Shown piece after piece: positions 8,331 through 15,624 of a DNA stretch of 15,755 bases. Source of the DNA: JBDREA01 sp043820265. GTDB lineage: Archaea > Altiarchaeota > Altiarchaeia > IMC4 > JBDREA01. The stretch spans positions 1 through 15,755 of the forward strand of contig JBDREA010000155.1 in the NCBI GenBank assembly GCA_043820265.1, given 5' to 3'. The translations under genes were made by a program, and so were the position numbers. Position 1 is the stretch's first letter, and each line of letters opens with the position of its first letter. Below the pieces are notes generated by a model. The model worked only from the letters and a program-made list of their open reading frames with translations. It was not told the origin of the DNA and did not search any database.

Positions 8331-8771
8331 TCAGTCGTGTCTGAAGTATTTTTCGCTTCGGCCAAGAGCTTTTCTCAGGGTAAGAAGTCTAAGCCATAAG
8401 TGGACTTCTCTGATGGTGATCATCCCAACAACAGTGTCTTTGTCTGTTATCGGAAGGCGCCGGATGTTTTTTTCTTTCATGACTTCGCTTGCCTCCTCGA
8501 CCGGCGCATCAAGAGGCAGGGATACCACAGGTTTGGTCATTACGTCTTCGACTTTAGTTTTACTGGGAATCAGATCCTTTGCTGCCACGCGTTTGACGAT
8601 GTCTCTTTCAGTTATTATGCCAACGTCTCTTATCTTCATGTTGCCGTCTTGAGAAGTCACGATTAGACAGCCAATACCATGGTCTGCCATCAATTGGGCA
8701 ACCCTTTTTATCGAGGACCTGCTTTCGACACAGAAAACGGGCGAACTCATGATTTCACTGACAGAAGTCAT
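8331..8771 (-). CDS. Two-CBS-domain protein (CBS protein 1)
   Basis: 146 residues made almost wholly of one pair of CBS motifs (a Bateman module): about 7-61 and 75-127. Each has the ligand-binding end of the CBS fold, G51IITERD57 and G116MITIRE122. The second has Glu where the ribose-binding Asp normally sits, so the two sites may differ in ligand affinity. Such stand-alone proteins usually bind AMP, ATP or S-adenosyl compounds and act as sensors, but the target is unknown. A basic, aromatic C-terminal tail (WLRLLTLRKALGRSEKYFR) follows the second domain and could contact a partner or nucleic acid. It lies after aroA on the same strand but has its own TATA-like box in the 44-bp gap, so it may be separately transcribed. 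Confidence 0.88.
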   Translation of the reverse strand: MTSVSEIMSSPVFCVESRSSIKRVAQLMADHGIGCLIVTSQDGNMKIRDVGIITERDIVKRVAAKDLIPSKTKVEDVMTKPVVSLPLDAPVEEASEVMKEKNIRRLPITDKDTVVGMITIREVHLWLRLLTLRKALGRSEKYFRHD

Positions 8772-8793
8772 AGTGGAAGATATAAGTCACTAA

Positions 8794-8801
8794 TAAATAA
8801 A
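8794..8801 (-). promoter_or_regulatory. TATA-like box for CBS protein 1
   Basis: Read on the minus strand this is TTTATTTA, centred about 26-27 nt before the ATG of the CBS gene. That spacing predicts transcription starting at or next to the start codon (leaderless). There is no Shine-Dalgarno site in the interval, which agrees. Confidence 0.45.
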
Positions 8802-8815
8802 GAATATGTAGTCGA

Positions 8816-10084
8816 CTAACAGATATTTGCCCCTATCCCCTGCATAATAGTCTTAAATTCCGGGAAAGTCACGTCAATGTATTGTGCCCCCTTGATTTTC
8901 GTTTCCCCAGAAGCCTTTAAACCCGCGATTGCCAAAGCCATTACTACTCTGTGGTCTTTCCATCCGTTCAATTTTCCACCTACCAAAGGACCCCCTTCAA
9001 TAAGGAGACCATCTTGTCTTTGCTCGACGTAAGCCTCCATTTTAGCAAGCTCAGTTGCCATAGCATCTATTCGATCACACTCCTTAAATCTGGCGTGCTC
9101 TACGTTCTCAAGTATTGTCTCACCTGATGCGCAAGCTCCAAGGACTGATACGATAGGGACCAAATCTGGAGCATCAGACAAATCGAAAACTCCCCCATGG
9201 AGTTTTCCATCCCCCCTGACCCGGATGCTGTCTCGGTCAACCTCCAAGTCGGCACCCATCACCTGTAAAACCTTCAGTATTTGCTTGTCTGCCTGCTTTG
9301 AATCCCTAAAAAGGTTCTTCACCGTCACATCGCTTTTTGTAAGCGCTGCAGCGGCCAAGATGAAAGCAGCAGAACTATAATCCCCTTCGACTGTGTATGT
9401 TATCGGATGAAAATGTCTCTCACCCATAATATAGAATTCCTTGTAGTCTCTGTTTTCTATCCGAACCCTAAATTTTTTCAGCACATCAAGGGTCAAATCC
9501 ACATAGGGTTTAGATCTCAGATCAGTTGTGACCTTAAGGGTTGTGTCTCTTTTAGCGAGTCCCAAGGCAATCAATAATCCTGAGATGAACTGAGAGCTGA
9601 TGTTACCTGCGATTACGCATTCGCCTCCGTGAATGGGACCCTTTACAGTAACAGGGGGACACCCATTCACCGACGAGGTCTCGACCCCAAGCTGTTCGAG
9701 AGCTTCGAGAAGCGGCCCCATCGGTCTTTTACAAACTGACTCATCACCAGTTAACATAATTTTTTCTTTTGAAGAAGCAGCAACAGCTGTAAGTATCCTG
9801 ATTGTTGTACCGGAATTTTTTGTGTCAATAGTTTTTCCAGGGTGTGTTATTTCTCCTTCTACGCCTGTTATTTCCAATCCCCCATCAACCTCTTTCACCT
9901 TAGCCCCCAAAATCTTTATGGCATCAAGGCAGGCATTCGTGTCAAGCGAATCCAGAGGTTCAATGATTGTTGAAGTGCCGTTCGCTAAAAGGCTCGCGAT
10001 ATAAGCCCTTATCGTATAGCTTTTTGAGGGAGGCGCCTTTACTGTGCCTTTCAATTCTTCCGAAGAATTTACAGTTAAGTCCAT
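8816..10084 (-). CDS. aroA: 3-phosphoshikimate 1-carboxyvinyltransferase (EPSP synthase)
   Basis: 422 residues, the normal single-domain-pair length. It joins shikimate 3-phosphate and phosphoenolpyruvate to give EPSP, the step before chorismate. Landmarks: PPSKSYTIRA (18-27) with the substrate-binding K21, S22 and R26; NSGTTIRIL (90-98); KRPMGPLLEAL with R120; SSQFISGLL (163-171); the catalytic aspartate region LSDAPDLVP (302-310); ARFKECDRI (331-339); and KDHRVVMALAIAG (376-388). All key residues appear intact. It follows trpS by 5 nt with no Shine-Dalgarno site, so it is surely cotranscribed with trpS. No other shikimate-pathway gene is in the window. Confidence 0.96.
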   Translation of the reverse strand: MDLTVNSSEELKGTVKAPPSKSYTIRAYIASLLANGTSTIIEPLDSLDTNACLDAIKILGAKVKEVDGGLEITGVEGEITHPGKTIDTKNSGTTIRILTAVAASSKEKIMLTGDESVCKRPMGPLLEALEQLGVETSSVNGCPPVTVKGPIHGGECVIAGNISSQFISGLLIALGLAKRDTTLKVTTDLRSKPYVDLTLDVLKKFRVRIENRDYKEFYIMGERHFHPITYTVEGDYSSAAFILAAAALTKSDVTVKNLFRDSKQADKQILKVLQVMGADLEVDRDSIRVRGDGKLHGGVFDLSDAPDLVPIVSVLGACASGETILENVEHARFKECDRIDAMATELAKMEAYVEQRQDGLLIEGGPLVGGKLNGWKDHRVVMALAIAGLKASGETKIKGAQYIDVTFPEFKTIMQGIGANIC

Positions 10085-10089
10085 GTTAG

Positions 10090-11322
10090 TTAATCCGATA
10101 CAATCTTTTCCGCTAACTTTCTTGCTCTAGGAATCTTTTTTTGGTGTGCTATCAAAAATTCTCTAAGAATTTCCGCGCATTGGCTTTTACAATCCCCACA
10201 GGTTCTGGTTCCGCCTGTGCATTCAGCGTAGACTTCGCGCAGTTCTTCGTCGTCATCGATGAGGTGGTAGACGTAGAGCTCATAGACTACGCAATCCTTA
10301 GGCACTCCCCCGAGTTTTTTTTGTTCTTCGGCCGTGTTTCTTCCACCAGTTTTAGCTCGCATAACCTTCTTTGCAGCCGACTCAGGCTCCTCAAGCAAAG
10401 CAATATGTGTTTGGGGATCTGCACTGCTCATCTTTTCGCCTGTTAAACCCCGCATGAATTTATGATACGTAGATGATGGAAGAAATAAGTCGAAATCTCT
10501 TTTCTTTTTCAATTCCTCATTTGATATTTCTTTTCCAAAAAACATTACTTTTCCGTTATTATTTCCTTTAATTTTTACATTTTCAGGATGTATCCTAATA
10601 GAAGATCTTCCATCATTTGAGGGAATTGTGGCAACGCTAGCTCTAAAAGCAATATCTCTCGTCAGACGAATATGAGGATCTTGATCTGCACCTACAGGAA
10701 CAACAACAGGCATTTTTTGACCGCCCATTTCTGGAAGTTGGGGATGGAGTATATCTGCAACCTGTGTAAGAACGGAGATGATTTTTCCAGGAGAGAGTTC
10801 TCCATAAATTGCACTTAGCTCATTAAAAGTAACATATTTTGTTAACATATCACGCATTCGATAGTAGGGATTGACGTAGTCGGATTGGAACCAGAAATGA
10901 AAATTAACTTTTGGATCAAGCCCGAGGGCGATGTAATTCGTTAGGTATTGCTCCAAAGCAATCTTTTTCCCTTCAGCAAGTGAAATATTTCGGGTAGCAT
11001 AAGCTTCGATGTCTGCTGCACAAACAAATATTTCTCCGCCTAGCTTCTGAAACCATATTATCTCGTCTGCGACCATCTTGTGGCCGAGGTGAAAGTTCCC
11101 AGAAGGCATCAATCCGGTCATCATCGCCCAAGGCATTTTTTTATCTATTGCCTTAGTGATGTTAGCGAAGTCTCGGTGACCAAATATTATTCCGCGCCTG
11201 ACATATCTGTTTTCGTTAAATCTCTTTTTGAACTCCGAAAAAGGCTTAATACCGAACCCGGAAAACAGGCTCTCGTAATCCCCAATCGTTGACGAACCCC
11301 AGGGGTCAATGGATTCAACCAT
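10090..11322 (-). CDS. trpS: Tryptophanyl-tRNA synthetase, with four-cysteine Fe-S-type motif
   Basis: 410 residues, a class I aminoacyl-tRNA synthetase charging tRNA-Trp. The HIGH motif is the archaeal PSGNFHLGH (73-81); the KMSKS loop is GEKMSSADP (295-303). VPVGADQDPHIRLTRDIA (208-225) is the conserved centre of the Rossmann domain. Near the C-terminus C344, C368, C375 and C378 give a C-x23-C-x6-C-x2-C pattern. It is nearly the C-x22-C-x6-C-x2-C pattern that holds a [4Fe-4S] cluster in Thermotoga maritima TrpS, so cluster binding near the anticodon-binding end is likely. The N-terminal ~45 residues (DPWGSS...FGIKPFSEF) are the archaeal extension. A GAGG site lies in the end of the CBS gene just upstream; the gap to it is 5 nt. 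Confidence 0.96.
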   Translation of the reverse strand: MVESIDPWGSSTIGDYESLFSGFGIKPFSEFKKRFNENRYVRRGIIFGHRDFANITKAIDKKMPWAMMTGLMPSGNFHLGHKMVADEIIWFQKLGGEIFVCAADIEAYATRNISLAEGKKIALEQYLTNYIALGLDPKVNFHFWFQSDYVNPYYRMRDMLTKYVTFNELSAIYGELSPGKIISVLTQVADILHPQLPEMGGQKMPVVVPVGADQDPHIRLTRDIAFRASVATIPSNDGRSSIRIHPENVKIKGNNNGKVMFFGKEISNEELKKKRDFDLFLPSSTYHKFMRGLTGEKMSSADPQTHIALLEEPESAAKKVMRAKTGGRNTAEEQKKLGGVPKDCVVYELYVYHLIDDDEELREVYAECTGGTRTCGDCKSQCAEILREFLIAHQKKIPRARKLAEKIVSD

Positions 11323-11327
11323 GATTA

Positions 11328-11762
11328 TTATTCCTCTGTTTTTGCAATGAGCGCGGCGGCGAGGTCAGCAATCGCCAGTAAGCCTACGACCTTATCCTCT
11401 TCAACGACAGGCAATCGCTTGTATTTGTTGGCCAACATTATCTTCAAGGCTTTCCGCACTTCAGTCGTCGCATCGACGGTCACTGCTGGAGAAGACATGA
11501 CCTCAGAAATCTTCTGGTCGTAGTGGAACTTCCTTTTAGCTATTAGCCTGTTGACGTCATAACCTGAAAAAACCCCTATTGCTCTGTCGTTTTCGGTCAC
11601 TATTACTCCGTGGACGTCGTACTGAAACATCAAGTCCACGGCTTCGCCAACAGTCTGTTGTGGCGCGACCGAGACCACTGTGTTTCTCATGTAGTCTCTG
11701 GCGATTGGCTCCTCTTCAGGCAGCTTCTTTTCCATCCAGCCTAATATCTTTGTAAAGTCCAT
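11328..11762 (-). CDS. Two-CBS-domain protein (CBS protein 2)
   Basis: 144 residues: a short amphipathic N-terminus (MDFTKILGWMEKKLPEEE), then a CBS pair at about 23-75 and 88-139. The ligand-end motifs are G63VFSGYD69 and G127LLAIAD133. Both keep the ribose-binding aspartate, but the second lacks the usual Ser/Thr. It is a paralogue of the neighbouring CBS protein 3, from which it is separated by 1 nt. Both begin their first domain with a DYM motif (ARDYMRNT here, VKDYMSKT there), so a tandem duplication with divergence is likely and the two could form a mixed dimer. A GAGGT site lies 9-13 nt before the ATG. The ligand and target are unknown; an adenylate is the usual ligand of the family. 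Confidence 0.88.
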   Translation of the reverse strand: MDFTKILGWMEKKLPEEEPIARDYMRNTVVSVAPQQTVGEAVDLMFQYDVHGVIVTENDRAIGVFSGYDVNRLIAKRKFHYDQKISEVMSSPAVTVDATTEVRKALKIMLANKYKRLPVVEEDKVVGLLAIADLAAALIAKTEE

Positions 11763-11763
11763 T

Positions 11764-12186
11764 TTATAGTATTACCTCTAAGTCGGTCACAGAAAGCATT
11801 CCAACAAGTTTTTCGCCTTCCATCACTGGGAGGCGGTGAATGTTTTTTTCTATCATTATTGCTAGGGCGTTTCTAACAGAGGATTCGGAGGTTACGGTTA
11901 TAGGTTTTTGGGCGATCAACATTTCAATGGGCATGAGGCCGTCGAAATCATCCAAGGCCACAACCAAAAGAAGATCGAATGTGGAGACGACTCCAACCAG
12001 CTTTTCTCCTTTCAATACCGCTAAACCGTGTATCCTGTGATCTATCATCAACTTCACTGCGTCTTTCACTGATTGATCCGATTGAATTGAGATCGGAGTT
12101 TTACTCATGTAATCTTTTACGAGCAAATGAGACCTCTCGTTTACCAGTTCTTCCAGTTTCTTTATCAAATGGTCTTTTTTTTCCAT
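11764..12186 (-). CDS. Two-CBS-domain protein (CBS protein 3)
   Basis: 140 residues: an N-terminal charged helix (residues 1-22), then CBS domains at about 24-76 and 87-139, ending right after the second domain. The ligand-end motifs G65VVSTFD71 and G129MLSVTD135 are both complete, so this copy has the most canonical nucleotide-binding sites of the three CBS proteins here. An AGAGGA site overlaps the end of the MazG-like gene upstream, from which it is separated by 3 nt. Position suggests joint expression with the MazG-like enzyme, CBS protein 2 and trpS. Nothing in the protein indicates a fused enzyme or transporter domain, so it probably acts on another protein. Confidence 0.88.
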   Translation of the reverse strand: MEKKDHLIKKLEELVNERSHLLVKDYMSKTPISIQSDQSVKDAVKLMIDHRIHGLAVLKGEKLVGVVSTFDLLLVVALDDFDGLMPIEMLIAQKPITVTSESSVRNALAIMIEKNIHRLPVMEGEKLVGMLSVTDLEVIL

Positions 12187-12189
12187 GGA

Positions 12190-12492
12190 TTAAATCCTCT
12201 TTTGTTTATCTTTATATAGGAATTCTATCTTTCCCCATTCCTTGTCCAATTCGATGTCGTACGCGTTTGCAAGTTTCAAGACGAGATAAAGTTGATCTAA
12301 GAGTTCGGCTGCAACATCCGATTTTTTAAATTCCCCGGGTTTGTATCCACTTAGCCGGTTGATAACGCGCGAGAGCTCGCCTAATTCTTCCGCCATGTGC
12401 AGAGTAATTTCTAAAGGAGTGTCCTTGCCCCAGTTTTTTTTAACGTCAAATTCAGCGACGAATTTTTGCATATCCTTTAAGTCCATATCCAA
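12190..12492 (-). CDS. MazG-like nucleotide pyrophosphohydrolase
   Basis: A small all-helical protein of 98-100 residues. The magnesium-binding signature of the MazG/dUTPase-like pyrophosphatase superfamily is present as EELGE at 35-39 and ELLD (E63, D66) at 63-66, in the usual spacing. Enzymes of this group cut (d)NTPs to the monophosphate and pyrophosphate and remove non-canonical nucleotides; the exact substrate cannot be read from the sequence. The frame opens with TTG at 12492 and an ATG follows two codons later at 12486; I favour the ATG, with a very short leader. It is the first gene of the minus-strand cluster that continues through two CBS genes, trpS and aroA. It faces the divergent truD start across about 15 bp. 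Confidence 0.85.
   Translation of the reverse strand: MDMDLKDMQKFVAEFDVKKNWGKDTPLEITLHMAEELGELSRVINRLSGYKPGEFKKSDVAAELLDQLYLVLKLANAYDIELDKEWGKIEFLYKDKQKRI
12475..12482 (+). promoter_or_regulatory. Possible TATA-like element for truD inside the MazG-like gene
   Basis: CTTTAAGT is centred about 29 nt before the truD ATG. As the gap between the divergent genes is only ~15 bp, any truD core promoter must lie within the first codons of the MazG-like gene. The match to the archaeal TATA consensus is moderate. Confidence 0.25.
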
Positions 12493-12507
12493 CTAAATAA
12501 TATCCTA

Positions 12508-13725
12508 ATGAGTGTTAATAAGCCTCCCGCCCTCGAGGAATCATTAGGCCTAGAGGTGTATAAATCGTCAACGACAGGTATCGGGGGTCGCATAAAGGTT
12601 GAATGCATTGACTTCATCGTCGAAGAGGTCGATCTCGCGGGAAACGTAGTTGAAATAAAGGATCTCAGTCCGGATGTTCCATCTAAAAGGGATGGAAGAT
12701 TTCTGCACTTCACATTAGTAAAAACCAACTGGGACACTCATCGAGCAATCAAGGAGATCTCATCACGCTTGGGGATTAGCCAGCGCCGGTTGGGTTTTGC
12801 AGGCACTAAAGATAAAAAAGCGGTGTCTTCGCAGAGGGTCTCGGCTGAGAACGTTTCCGTGGAAGATGCACTCAAGGTTTCGATAAAAGACCTAGAGATC
12901 GGGGGTCTCTGCTACCAAGATAATCCAATCGAGCTTGGAGACCTTTGGGGAAACCATTTTACAATCGTCATCAGAGAAGTGGATGGAAGTGATATTAAGC
13001 AAAATATAAATGAGACGGAAAGTCAGTTAACAGGGGGATTTCCAAATTTTTTTGGGCTGCAGAGATTCGGAATTCAAAGGCCGATTACCCACCTCGTCGG
13101 TAAGGCGCTTATCAAAGGCGACGTGAAGCAGGCGGTGATGATTTATTTATCTGCGACCTTCGGAGGTGAACAAGTTGAGGAGGCAGAGGCTAGGAACGCG
13201 CTGGCTGATTCTGGGGATTTTTCTGAGGCCCTAAAAAATTTTCCCAGATATTTAGGTTACGAGAAGGCGATGCTTAACCACCTCGTAAAAAAACCAGATG
13301 ATTTTTCTGGTGCGATAACTCAACTTCCGTTTAATCTTCAGATGATGTTTGTCCACGCCTATCAGGGGTGGATTTTCAACCGGGCGTTAAGCGAATACGT
13401 GAGAAACGATTGGACAGTGGAGAGACTGCCTTTGGTCGGATTTGCGACCCCCCCAGATGAGGTTTCGGCTAAAATTTTAGACAGCGAGGGAGTGACTCAG
13501 GGGGATTTCAGGTTGAGGAATCCGCGCCGGCTCAGCTCAAAGGGCAGTGTGAGAGATTGCTGGAAACCTGTACTGGACTTCAAACTCTTAGAAGTCACAA
13601 ATGATGAGCTAAACAAAGGAAAAGAAAAAGCGACCTTATCCTTCAAGCTCGAGAAAGGAAGCTATGCAACCACTTTAATAAGAGAATACATGAAGAATGA
13701 ATGGTGGGGGAAAATTCCGGATTAA
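12508..13725 (+). CDS. truD: tRNA pseudouridine synthase TruD
   Basis: 405 residues, the typical archaeal length. TruD converts uridine 13 of tRNA to pseudouridine. The family N-terminus GIGGRIK(V)...DFIVEEV is at 24-41. The catalytic block is GFAGTKDKKAVSSQRVS (97-112), with D102 as the catalytic aspartate. NFFGLQRFG (180-188) is the second signature, and the inserted TRUD domain follows it. The ending SYATTLIREYMK matches the conserved C-terminal 'YATtllRE-mK' pattern. The ATG at 12508 places the conserved GLEVYKSSTTGIGG at the usual distance from the start. There is no Shine-Dalgarno site, consistent with a leaderless message. The gene is divergent from the MazG-like gene. Confidence 0.95.
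   Translation: MSVNKPPALEESLGLEVYKSSTTGIGGRIKVECIDFIVEEVDLAGNVVEIKDLSPDVPSKRDGRFLHFTLVKTNWDTHRAIKEISSRLGISQRRLGFAGTKDKKAVSSQRVSAENVSVEDALKVSIKDLEIGGLCYQDNPIELGDLWGNHFTIVIREVDGSDIKQNINETESQLTGGFPNFFGLQRFGIQRPITHLVGKALIKGDVKQAVMIYLSATFGGEQVEEAEARNALADSGDFSEALKNFPRYLGYEKAMLNHLVKKPDDFSGAITQLPFNLQMMFVHAYQGWIFNRALSEYVRNDWTVERLPLVGFATPPDEVSAKILDSEGVTQGDFRLRNPRRLSSKGSVRDCWKPVLDFKLLEVTNDELNKGKEKATLSFKLEKGSYATTLIREYMKNEWWGKIPD
12515..12522 (-). promoter_or_regulatory. Possible TATA-like element for the MazG-CBS-trpS-aroA cluster inside truD
   Basis: Read on the minus strand this is CTTATTAA, centred about 26 nt before the TTG and 32 nt before the ATG of the MazG-like gene. It overlaps codons 3-5 of truD. 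Its position suits a transcript with a leader of 0-6 nt. Confidence 0.35.
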
Positions 13726-13750
13726 CCTTAAATACCACAACCAAGTCAGA

Positions 13751-13758
13751 TTTATTTC
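13751..13758 (+). promoter_or_regulatory. TATA-like box for the TPR gene
   Basis: TTTATTTC is centred about 25 nt before the ATG at 13779, in the 53-bp gap after truD. The spacing predicts a leaderless transcript, and no Shine-Dalgarno site is present. A second A/T stretch, CTTAAATACC just after the truD stop, is a weaker alternative. Confidence 0.4.
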
Positions 13759-13778
13759 TGTCTTTCCAATAACAGGAC

Positions 13779-15620
13779 ATGGGACAGATTCAACGAGCTC
13801 CAAAAACTACCAAAGGAGTATTCCCAGAAATAAAATCCGTTTCAACGGATGCTGCTCGGGAAAGATGTGGAATCCTCTTAAAAAATCAAACAATAGAAAC
13901 CTTATTGCGACAGGCAAAGGGGGAGAGTAATTTAGACCGTAGATCTGAATTAGAGGCAAAAGCACTGACCGCGATCCAGGACGAATTGAGTAAGCCTTCA
14001 ACCGACAAAGAAAAAGCGACTGATGAATCCCATATCCAATACCCCTGGGAGGAAAGCTCCCAAAAAACAACAACTGCCATAGTTTATCTAGATTCGTTAT
14101 TCTCAAAATTAAAATACACGGGCATAACTCTCTATGCTGCAAACGTTCTCGAGAATCACGAGGGAATTGGAGAGGGAAAATCATGTTTGATCGCCCGTTT
14201 AAGCAACGACCAGGGGTTTATTCTAGATGCTGAAGAGCCAGATGCCTCGGGTATTGTTGCATCTGATATCTTCAATCCTCCAAAAAAGCTACAACGACCG
14301 AAACAATTAGAGCTAAAACAGAAAACTCAGAAAAAGAAAGCAGGTATTAGAGAAATCGATGCTTCACGTCATCACCGACGCCTCCAGTTGCTCCCCCAAA
14401 AAACATTTTTGGATACAGAGGAATATCTACGTCTAGGACATTATTATCACCGACAGCGAGAACATGGGGAAGCAGAGGAGTGGTATCTGAAAGCGCAGGA
14501 TTCGAATCCTTTAGATCCAAAGATTTGGAGCGACCTGGGTTCACTATATTGGAGAATGTCATTGCCAACCCCCGAGGAGGAGGAGAATTTAACAGAGAGG
14601 TATTGGGCGAGGAGTGATCGACTGAAACGGACTGCGGCCGAATGCCAAAATAAGGCTATAGAATTGAATCCAAGATATGTTGAAGCCTACAGACACCTTG
14701 GGCGGATGCACCGGGGATTAATACCTGGTCTTGGGGGCGAAGATGAAGCAATGGAGTATTTTGCAACAGCCCTAATGATAGATCCGAGAGATACAGAAAC
14801 GGGCACAGACCTTGGATGGCTTTTCCATGTAACACACAGAGATGAAGAAGCAGAATCGCTTCTGAATGCCATGATTCAACTAGAAGATTCCGGTGAGGGA
14901 AAACCTTCGAGTGCGCGACAAGCTTTGGGCAAGATGTACGAGAGTAATGCTGAGTATGAAAAAGCTGAAGCATGCTTTCTGGGTGCTATCGAAAGAGACC
15001 CAAATGACATAGATGCGCTCGAAGCCCTCGGAGGATTATATAAAAATTTAGACATTATGGATTCGGATTCCAGATCGAAAGGGTATCTTGAAAAGGCATT
15101 AAAATGCTATGAAAAGATCATTAGGATAGATCCGACAAACGAGAGTGTGCACTTTGATCTTGGAGAAGTCTACCTCAGACAAGCAGATGAGGAAGAATCA
15201 AAGATCTGGGAGAAGGGCGAGGTTTTCAAGAATGAAAGAACGGATCCCGCACAAATAGTAGGAGCATTAGATGAACAACCGAAAATCCAAAAGGCATTAG
15301 AAAGCTTCGAAAAATACATTGAATTAACCGGCAGACCAGACAGCATCCATAAGAAGTCAATGGGTAGAAACATGGCCCAGCTCTTCTGTGATCTACTTCG
15401 ACCCTACGAAACAGGCAAAAGATTAGCCCAAGGGGGAAGAACACATGAGGCACAACAACAATTCATCAATTACTTAATGCTTTATGGAAAGCCTGAAAAC
15501 TTGGGAGAGTTAATAGATTATGATTTCATGACGTCAACAACAAAACAAATACTGAAACACACTAGAGCCGCTAAAAAACTACCCGCTGGCATTATGTTTT
15601 TAGAAGAAAGGATGAAATAA
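13779..15620 (+). CDS. TPR-repeat protein with SirB1/transglutaminase-like N-terminal region
   Basis: 613 residues with no signal peptide and no membrane helices, so probably cytoplasmic. Residues ~1-95 are polar and unrecognised. Residues ~97-165 (LDSLFSKLKYTGITLYAANV, then NHEGIG, then GFILDAEEP) look like the core of the SirB1 transglutaminase-like fold, which in that family also precedes TPRs. H128 and D150 stand where a His and Asp would be, but no Cys occupies the nucleophile position, so it would be inactive. A lysine-rich linker (168-190) follows. From ~214 to ~515 there are about six TPR-type helical hairpins with the classic spacing, e.g. DTEEYLRLGHYYHRQREHGE, RYVEAYRHLGRMHRG and SVHFDLGEVYLRQA. 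The C-terminal ~90 residues are helical but not clearly TPR. TPR arrays bind partner proteins; the partner is unknown. The TPR call is firm; the N-terminal call is tentative. Confidence 0.85.
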   Translation: MGQIQRAPKTTKGVFPEIKSVSTDAARERCGILLKNQTIETLLRQAKGESNLDRRSELEAKALTAIQDELSKPSTDKEKATDESHIQYPWEESSQKTTTAIVYLDSLFSKLKYTGITLYAANVLENHEGIGEGKSCLIARLSNDQGFILDAEEPDASGIVASDIFNPPKKLQRPKQLELKQKTQKKKAGIREIDASRHHRRLQLLPQKTFLDTEEYLRLGHYYHRQREHGEAEEWYLKAQDSNPLDPKIWSDLGSLYWRMSLPTPEEEENLTERYWARSDRLKRTAAECQNKAIELNPRYVEAYRHLGRMHRGLIPGLGGEDEAMEYFATALMIDPRDTETGTDLGWLFHVTHRDEEAESLLNAMIQLEDSGEGKPSSARQALGKMYESNAEYEKAEACFLGAIERDPNDIDALEALGGLYKNLDIMDSDSRSKGYLEKALKCYEKIIRIDPTNESVHFDLGEVYLRQADEEESKIWEKGEVFKNERTDPAQIVGALDEQPKIQKALESFEKYIELTGRPDSIHKKSMGRNMAQLFCDLLRPYETGKRLAQGGRTHEAQQQFINYLMLYGKPENLGELIDYDFMTSTTKQILKHTRAAKKLPAGIMFLEERMK

Positions 15621-15624
15621 ATAT

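Noticed and set aside
9633..10004. 123-aa plus-strand frame over aroA
   Set aside because: It is antisense to well conserved aroA motifs and has no family resemblance.
12190..12492. Toxin-antitoxin reading of the MazG-like gene
   Set aside because: No mazE/mazF-type gene is adjacent, and the neighbours are CBS, trpS and truD. The EExxE/ExxD signature supports a housekeeping pyrophosphohydrolase.
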